DNA from: Phytophthora quininea
Taxonomy: Eukaryota; Oomycota; Peronosporomycetes; Peronosporales; Peronosporaceae
NCBI GenBank assembly: GCA_011947345.1
Contig: JAAVTG010000648.1
Location: forward strand, 1 to 36,126
Direction: 5' to 3'
DNA: 36,126 nt
The translations under genes were made by a program, and so were the position numbers. This document shows, piece by piece, positions 30,917 through 36,126 of this stretch. Numbering within the stretch: the first letter of the stretch is position 1; each line of letters starts with the position of its first letter. The notes beneath the pieces were generated by a model. That model was not told the origin of the DNA. It did no database searches and saw only the letters and a list, made by a program, of their open reading frames with translations.

Positions 30917-33155
30917 ATGAGCGGCAAGAACATGATCTCGCTGGAGGAAGGCTGGGACCAGGAGATCAAGCCCAAGGCCATCGACGTGCTGCTGGACATC
31001 CTGGACCAGGGCGTGGACCAGATCAAGGTCTCGCCCTTCCCGCAACGCCTTTATGCCCATCTACACGACGTGCTACAACATGTGCACGCAGCGCTCCCCT
31101 ACAACTTCTCGGAGCAGCTCTATGATCGTCACGGCCAGACCTTCGACACGTATCTGGAGCAAAAGGTGCTGCCCAGTCTAGAGCAGGCACACGACGAGTT
31201 CTTCCTGCAGGAGTTGGTCAAGCGCTGGACCAACCACAAGCTCATGATGAAGTGGATGACGCGCTTCTTCATGTACCTGGACCGGTACTACGTCAAGCAC
31301 CACTCGCTGCCCACGCTAGACGACGCCGGCCTGCAGAGCTTCGACCGCATGGTGTTCCAGAAGGTCAAGGTGCGCGTCAAGGACGCCATGGTAGAGCTCA
31401 TCGAGAAGGAGCGTAATGGAGAGATCATCGACACGGCACTCATGCGCAACTGCGTCGAGATCTTCGAGGTCATGGGCATGAAGTCGCTAGACGTATACCA
31501 GCAGTGTCTAGAGACCGACCTGGTGGCCACCAGCGCCACCTACTACGAACGCAAGTCAAGGGCTGGCTCAGCGAAGACTCCACGCCAGTGTACCTGCAGA
31601 AGGTGGAGGAAGCGCTGCAGAGCGAGCGCAACCGCGTGAACACGTACCTGCACAAGTCCACAGAGCCCAAACTGGTGAAGAAATTGGAGAGTGTGCTGCT
31701 GGAGGCCGCGCAGAAGGAGCTCATTGAGCGTGAGAACTCGGGTGTCATTGCCCTGCTCAAGAACGACAAGCTGGATGATCTGGCACGTATGTACCGCCTG
31801 TTCTCGCGGCTTAAGAACGGTCTCGAGCCGATCGCCGACCTTGTGCAGAAGCACATTACCGCTGTGGGCAACGACATTGTGGAGAAGCGCGCCAACGCAA
31901 TCACAACGGGCAATGTCCGCGACCCTAGCTCGGACCCGACGTTCATCAAGGACATTTTGGCTATCCACGACAAGTTCCGCAGCATTGTGAACGAGCAATT
32001 CGCGGGCAACTCGCTGTTCCAGAAGGCTCTGAAGGAGGCGTTCGTGGAGTTCGTGAACAAGGACGTCGGCCCGGACAGCTCGGCGAAGCTGATGAGTACA
32101 TTCTGCGACCGTATCCTTAAGACGGGTGGAGAGAAGCTCAGTGACGAACAGGTGGAGGACTACCTGGAGAAGGTGGTGTTCGTGTTTTCCTACCTCACGG
32201 ACAAAGATCTATTCGCTGAGATTTACCGCAACCAATTGGCCAAGCGGTTACTGAATCAGCGGTCGGCTTCTGCAGACGCCGAAGTGCTGATGATTGGAAA
32301 GCTCAAGTTGCGCTGCGGCGCAATTCACGGGCAAGATGGAAGGTATGATGAACGATCTTGCGATCGGCAGCGATCACCACCAGGAGTTCGAGGGTTTCTT
32401 GAAAAAGCAGCGTGAGTAACTCGCAGGAGGCGGCATTGAACCTCGAGTTCAGCGTGCAGGTGCTGACGACGGGTTACTGGCCATCGTACCGCATTTTGGA
32501 AGTCCAGATGCCGCCCCTCATGGTCCGCTGCATGAACCTGTTTAAGGTGTACTACGACTCGAAAACAAGCCACCGCCGTCTGCAGTGGGTACACTCTCTG
32601 GGTAACGCCACGATCCGAGCAAACTTCCCTAAGAAGAAATGGTACGACCTCCAGGTGACGACTCTGCAGGCTGTGGCGCTGCTTCTGTTTAACGAAGGGG
32701 AGGGAGCACTGTCGTTCGAGGCTGTGCGTGAGTCGTTGAATCTGACGGTGGATGTGGTGAAGCGAATTATGCACTCGCTGTCGTGCGGCAAGTATAAACT
32801 GTTGACGAAGACTCCCGCTGGCAAGACGATTTCGACCAGCGACCAGTTCGCTGTCAACCGCACGTTCGCTTCGCCGATGCGCAAGCTGCGTATCCCCATG
32901 GCCTCTCTGGAGGAGAGCCACAGCCAGAAGAACGTGGAGGAAGACCGCAGCATAGCCATAGAAGCCGCTATCGTGCGTATTATGAAGGCGCGTAAAACGC
33001 TGCAGCACCAGCAGCTGATCTCGGAAGTGCTGAGCCAGTTGGCGTTCTTCAAGCCCAACTTGAAGGTCATTAAGCGGCGTATTGAGGCGCTCATTGACCG
33101 AGAGTACCTCGAGCGCGACCCGGACCAGGCTAACACCTACCGCTATCTCGCATAA
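30917..33155 (+). CDS. CUL1: Cullin of the CUL1 type (SCF ubiquitin-ligase scaffold)
   Basis: The scaffold of SCF cullin-RING ligases binds SKP1/F-box at its N-terminus and RBX1 at its C-terminus. The sequence follows plant CUL1: FFMYLDRYYVKHHSLPTLDD, AMVELIEKERNGEIIDTAL, STEPKLVKKLES, FQKALKEAFVEFVNKDVG, LSDEQVEDYLEKVVFVFSY and DKDLFAEIYRNQLAKRLL. The cullin homology region has QFTGKMEGMMNDLAI, VLTTGYWPSY and HSLSCGKYKLLTKTP. The C-terminal neddylation domain is intact: EEDRSIAIEAAIVRIMKARK, with the acceptor Lys in IMKAR, and the terminal YRYLA. Three losses are assumed: one base near 31551, a GC dinucleotide at 32318-32322 and a GA/AG dinucleotide at 32413-32416. Restored, it is about 747 residues, close to plant CUL1 (738). 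The GTGAGT at 32412 resembles a donor, but the nearest acceptor would leave a 15-nt intron, so I reject splicing there. Confidence 0.93.
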
Positions 33156-33202
33156 CCTGCTCGCCGATTACCTACTCGTAACGCGTGGCGATGGACTACG
33201 CG

Positions 33203-33208
33203 AATAAA
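33203..33208 (+). terminator. AATAAA polyadenylation signal of the cullin gene
   Basis: AATAAA lies 48 bp after the cullin stop codon, within the 105-bp space before the convergent UTP7 stop. It is the only canonical hexamer I could assign confidently. Confidence 0.5.
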
Positions 33209-33260
33209 GGTTTTCTAGGTTGCGTAACATGACACTGTGGTTGGTATTGCAAAGGATCTA

Positions 33261-34931
33261 CTACTTCTTGAAGAACCGATTGAGCGCTGTGGGCGCGCTC
33301 TCAGCTTTGTCGTTCCACTCGCGCTGCTGTTCCTGCCGCTCCTGCCGTTTTTGCTTGTTCGCCTGTTGGTCGCGGAACTGCTGCTTCTGTGCGTCTATCA
33401 CATTCTGTTGCTTCTTGCGCAGTCGTCTGGACGGGCGGTTGCGGCCACGCATCTTCTTCTTGGGCTTTTTGGCACTTCCGTCGCCGTTGGCACGCTCCAT
33501 CTGGAAGATCTTCTTCTGCTGCTCCTCGACAGGGTCCCTGTCGACCCGACCGATGGCGTTCGGGTCCAACGTGATCATCTCTGGGCGCAGCTTCTCCAGC
33601 AGCGAGTGCACCTCCGCCTCACTACGTTGCTTGGAGTTCTGGTACGGGTTGGCCTCGTACGTGTCGAAGTTGGGCTCGCCGGAGCCAGGAATCACTACCG
33701 AGTTGAATCCAGTGGCATGACCGACGCCAAGCACATCCTCGAACGGACGGAAGACTAGCGAGCTCACCTGCGAGCCAGGGATCTGGTGCGTCATGTACGG
33801 CTGAATCGTCAAGCTCGTGGTGAAGGTGTTCTTGAGCACGTGTACGTTGGGGCCGAAGCCCACCGCCACAAGCCCACGCTGACTCACGCTAATCGTGTTG
33901 GCCGCCGCCGTCAGGTAGTAATTGTTGAGCTCTTTGTACATGCGAAGATCGAACACCTTGACCTTTCTGTCAGCGCCAGCGGTGACGAGATACTTTCCGC
34001 TATTGTCGATACCTATGGAGCGGACAGGTCCCTGGTGGCACTGCATCTTGACGACCGCGTCGCTCATATTCGGTGTCCATAGCGTTACGATACCGTTGGC
34101 GTGGCCGAGGTTCACTACGGCGTTCCACGGGTTTAGCGCCATTGTATCGCACAGTCCATGCTTGGTGCGGTGCGTCGACACTTGCTTTCCGTTGGTGACA
34201 TCATGGTACGTCAGTAGTCCGTTGCCACTCACAACCGAGAGCAAAAAGTGGTAAGGCAGGAACTCCATCCTGCGCGGCTGCGGAATGGTCCGAATGCAGT
34301 GCGCCTCCGCGCCGGTGTTGTCGTAAATGTACACGTGCTTCTTCTGCGCCGTCGCGAACAGCGAGTCATTGTGCAAGAAGCTGACATCGCGCACCAAGTC
34401 GTTGGCCTGGAACTCGCACGTGAGCTTCATGCGCAGCGTGTCCATCAGCGCTAAGTGGCCCTTCTGGCTGCCGAGCAGCATGTTTCGACCGTTGCGCGTG
34501 TACCGCACGCGGTAGGCACCGTAGTCCGGCAGGTCCAGCGAGAAGATCTTGCGCGCCGTGTTGAGGTCCACGTTGTCCGCCAACTGCTTCTGCGAGAACT
34601 TGTACGTCCTCTCGAGTCCTTCGGCCTCCAGGAACCCGGCCTGGTCGGGCAGCAAGATCTCGGCCTTGGCGGCGGACTCAGCCGCCAGCTTCTGTTTCTC
34701 ATCGGCGCGCAGCAGCGAGCCCTTGAGCTTCTTATCGCGGATGCGCTCGAGCTGGCGCTGCGAGATGCCGACGCCGCGCGTGTACTTGGCCACGTTCTTG
34801 ACCTCCGGCGGCGCCTCGTCCTCGTCCTTGTCCTTGCGCTGGCCGCCCAAGCGGGTCGGCGCCTCGCGCACGATGCGCTCCAAGTCCTCGACCTCCGAGT
34901 CGCTGTCCTGGTAGCTCTCGACGTCCGACAT
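33261..34931 (-). CDS. UTP7: UTP7/WDR46 (BING4), small-subunit processome WD40 protein
   Basis: UTP7 (human WDR46) is a component of the nucleolar SSU processome needed for 18S rRNA maturation. The single uninterrupted frame gives 556 residues, against 554 in yeast Utp7. After an acidic N-terminus (SYQDSDSEVEDLERIV) come the family block QLERIRDKKLKGSLL, then LDLPDYGAYRVRYTRNGRNM, the propeller (IPQPRRMEFLPYHFLLS, LNPWNAVVNLGHANGIVTLW, CHQGPVRSIGIDNSGKYLVT), the BING4CT region (YMTHQIPGSQVSSLVFRPFE, DVLGVGHATGFNSVVIPG, EPNFDTYEANPY) and a Lys/Arg-rich nucleolar tail. An upstream in-frame Met (35069) is less likely because the preceding residues are not conserved-looking. There is no intron and no frameshift. 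Confidence 0.95.
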   Translation of the reverse strand: MSDVESYQDSDSEVEDLERIVREAPTRLGGQRKDKDEDEAPPEVKNVAKYTRGVGISQRQLERIRDKKLKGSLLRADEKQKLAAESAAKAEILLPDQAGFLEAEGLERTYKFSQKQLADNVDLNTARKIFSLDLPDYGAYRVRYTRNGRNMLLGSQKGHLALMDTLRMKLTCEFQANDLVRDVSFLHNDSLFATAQKKHVYIYDNTGAEAHCIRTIPQPRRMEFLPYHFLLSVVSGNGLLTYHDVTNGKQVSTHRTKHGLCDTMALNPWNAVVNLGHANGIVTLWTPNMSDAVVKMQCHQGPVRSIGIDNSGKYLVTAGADRKVKVFDLRMYKELNNYYLTAAANTISVSQRGLVAVGFGPNVHVLKNTFTTSLTIQPYMTHQIPGSQVSSLVFRPFEDVLGVGHATGFNSVVIPGSGEPNFDTYEANPYQNSKQRSEAEVHSLLEKLRPEMITLDPNAIGRVDRDPVEEQQKKIFQMERANGDGSAKKPKKKMRGRNRPSRRLRKKQQNVIDAQKQQFRDQQANKQKRQERQEQQREWNDKAESAPTALNRFFKK

Positions 34932-35305
34932 GGCTACGGCAACTAGTGTATCAAATGGCAATCGAGAATGGCTGGCGCGTACGACGGACAGATGGTACCG
35001 TGCAGTCCCACAATAAAAGCGCGCAAAGATGCGCTTATCATTTCGATGCAATTGGTGTGGTGTACACAATCAGCTCCGGCTATGTCATATGAAGTCAGTC
35101 GAAACATCCGACGTGGTTGTGTCCAGAGTTATCTGTCCTTTATATAGATTTTTGCTTTAGAATACAATGTAGACCGCCGAACGGGGCACTATTGGACGGA
35201 CATATCGTTCCCTTATCCCTTCCACCACTCGCGACCGTCGTGCCATCGGGTCCCATAATAGACTTGTGACGGCGGCGTGCACTTGTACAGCGGGCGGCGT
35301 CTTCC
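34932..35305. promoter_or_regulatory. Bidirectional promoter region, UTP7 and secreted protein
   Basis: This 374-bp region lies between divergent starts. TTTATATAGA at 35139-35148 is a TATA-like element, unusual for this window, but its orientation and use are unknown. No gene is supported. Confidence 0.4.
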
Positions 35306-36126
35306 ATGCGGGTGAGTGCAGCGTCCTCCGCCGTTTCTCCTCCCCCATGCTCTTCCTGACTCTCTCGTTCTACCTCCACAGCGCCGACTACTGCGAGGCG
35401 GCGGGAGGCACATGTACGCGGCGGCGCTGCTGCTGCTGCTCGCCTCCGCGTCGACTTTGCCGGCTCGATCCGCAGAAGGTAATATGCCTGGCTTAGCCAT
35501 CCCTAGAACGTCTGGTTGACCCCATTCGTATCGCCTACAGAAGTCGATGTGGCCAATTTTGTGGCCGACCCGGTGCCGGCCGTTGCGGCACTCGAACGCC
35601 ATGTGATCGAGCTGGAAATGGAGCGCATGACCAAGATCGCCAGGGGGACGTTGGTGCAGACGGACGCTCGGCGATCGCAGACGACAAGAGGCCCGGACTT
35701 TTGCTGCACTTGGTGGACACGGCACGATCGGAATGCTCTTCTTCTAGCAGTGGCAGCGGGGTCATGGAAGGCACGGTGGTCTTCCCAGCTTCAGCGGACT
35801 GCAGCGGGTCTTCCAGTGTCAGTAGTGCGGGATCAGGTTCAGGTTCAGAGACAGAAACTGCAGGCGAGGCAGATTTCATCCTGCCGATCGGAATCACGGT
35901 GGATGCTAGCGGCCTGGACATTGATTTAGGCTCGGCGGGGATCGACATCTCCGCAGGCTCGACGGGGTTTCAATCGGATCGGCAGGGATCGACGTCTCGG
36001 CAGGATCTGCTGGTGTTTCCGTGGGATCGAAAGGTGCTGAGGTAACGGTTGGGTCACCAGAGTCGTACGTCTCGTCACAGGGGCTAGATGTCTCCGTGGG
36101 GTCAACTGACACAGGAGTTTCCGTTG
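35306..36126 (+). CDS. Putative secreted protein with 16-residue Gly/Ser repeats (partial, right edge)
   Basis: I do not recognise the family. MYAAALLLLLASASTLPARS, encoded from 35412, is a strong signal peptide. A 70-nt intron (35312-35381) would place the start at 35306 in a 6-nt coding exon, adding MRRRLLRGGGRH in frame before it. A second intron is 35479-35540. The mature region begins with VDVANFVADPVPAVAALE and an amphipathic helix (ERHVIELEMERMTKIA), then a Ser/Gly-rich linker. Base losses near 35652 and in the G run 35964-35967 are assumed. Downstream is a regular repeat: SAGIDISAG-STGVSIG, SAGIDVSAG-SAGVSVG, SKGAEVTVG, alternating 9 and 7 residues with beta-branched residues at fixed places. 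The gene continues past the window. The repeat looks suited to a beta-solenoid or cell-surface linker; that is inference. Confidence 0.6.

Noticed and set aside
32412..32426. GTGAGT...CGCAG as an intron in the cullin
   Set aside because: It would be only 15 nt, far below the 53-92 nt seen elsewhere. A lost AG dinucleotide explains the frame change and keeps a family-like linker.
1..36126. CRISPR array, tRNA or rRNA genes
   Set aside because: No regularly spaced identical repeats and no tRNA B-box or rRNA core sequence were seen on either strand.

Overview
The window looks like a gene-dense stretch of an oomycete nuclear genome (Phytophthora/Pythium type). The reasons are short GT-AG introns of about 53-92 nt, often with GTGCGT donors; tightly packed genes on both strands; a flagellar kinesin-II subunit; a plant-type cullin; and oomycete-style PIF/Harbinger and TnpB/Fanzor elements. 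No species can be named from the sequence alone.

Layout. 0-2.4 kb: a possible gene fragment at the left edge, a HINT-family protein (+) and an HD-domain phosphohydrolase (-). 2.4-4.7 kb: KAP3, the kinesin-II accessory subunit (+). 4.8-9.1 kb: a large unrecognised protein (-) with several dsRBD-like segments and a SPOC-like C-terminus. 9.2-10.1 kb: ARL2 GTPase (-). 10.2-12.6 kb: a disordered protein of unknown function and CHMP5/VPS60 (both +). 12.6-17.5 kb: an AT-rich accessory block with a 14-bp-arm hairpin, a degenerate tandem repeat, a PIF/Harbinger DDE transposase (+) and a Myb/SANT-like protein (-), perhaps one transposon. 17.5-20.4 kb: an ABCF2/ARB1-type ATPase and a MESD-like ER protein (both +). 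20.5-24.3 kb: CAND1 (-). 24.6-28.5 kb: an EML-type WD40 protein ending in an SH3 domain (+). 28.5-30.2 kb: a DEAD-box helicase pseudogene split by a decayed TnpB/Fanzor-like element. 30.9-33.2 kb: a CUL1-type cullin (+). 33.3-34.9 kb: UTP7/WDR46 (-). 35.3 kb to the right edge: a putative secreted repeat protein, cut by the window.

Functional links. CAND1 and CUL1 are partners in SCF ubiquitin-ligase exchange and lie about 6.6 kb apart. KAP3, ARL2 and the EML protein all concern microtubules or flagella, which suits a zoospore-forming organism. The other intact genes are general housekeeping functions: ribosome biogenesis, endosomal sorting and ER folding.

Sequence quality. I count about 29 apparent frameshifts in otherwise well conserved genes. 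Every one is explained by a missing base or dinucleotide, never by an extra one, and many fall in short homopolymers or GC/GA repeats. Restoring one unit at each site makes total exon lengths divisible by three and gives family-typical protein lengths. I therefore treat these genes as intact and the indels as probable consensus errors. The split helicase and the TnpB-like ORF carry larger losses and appear truly decayed.

Most interesting: the TnpB/Fanzor-like relic inside the helicase with a nearby hairpin, the multi-dsRBD-like/SPOC protein, the EML-SH3 fusion, the possible two-gene Harbinger element, and the 16-residue repeats of the secreted protein at the right edge.
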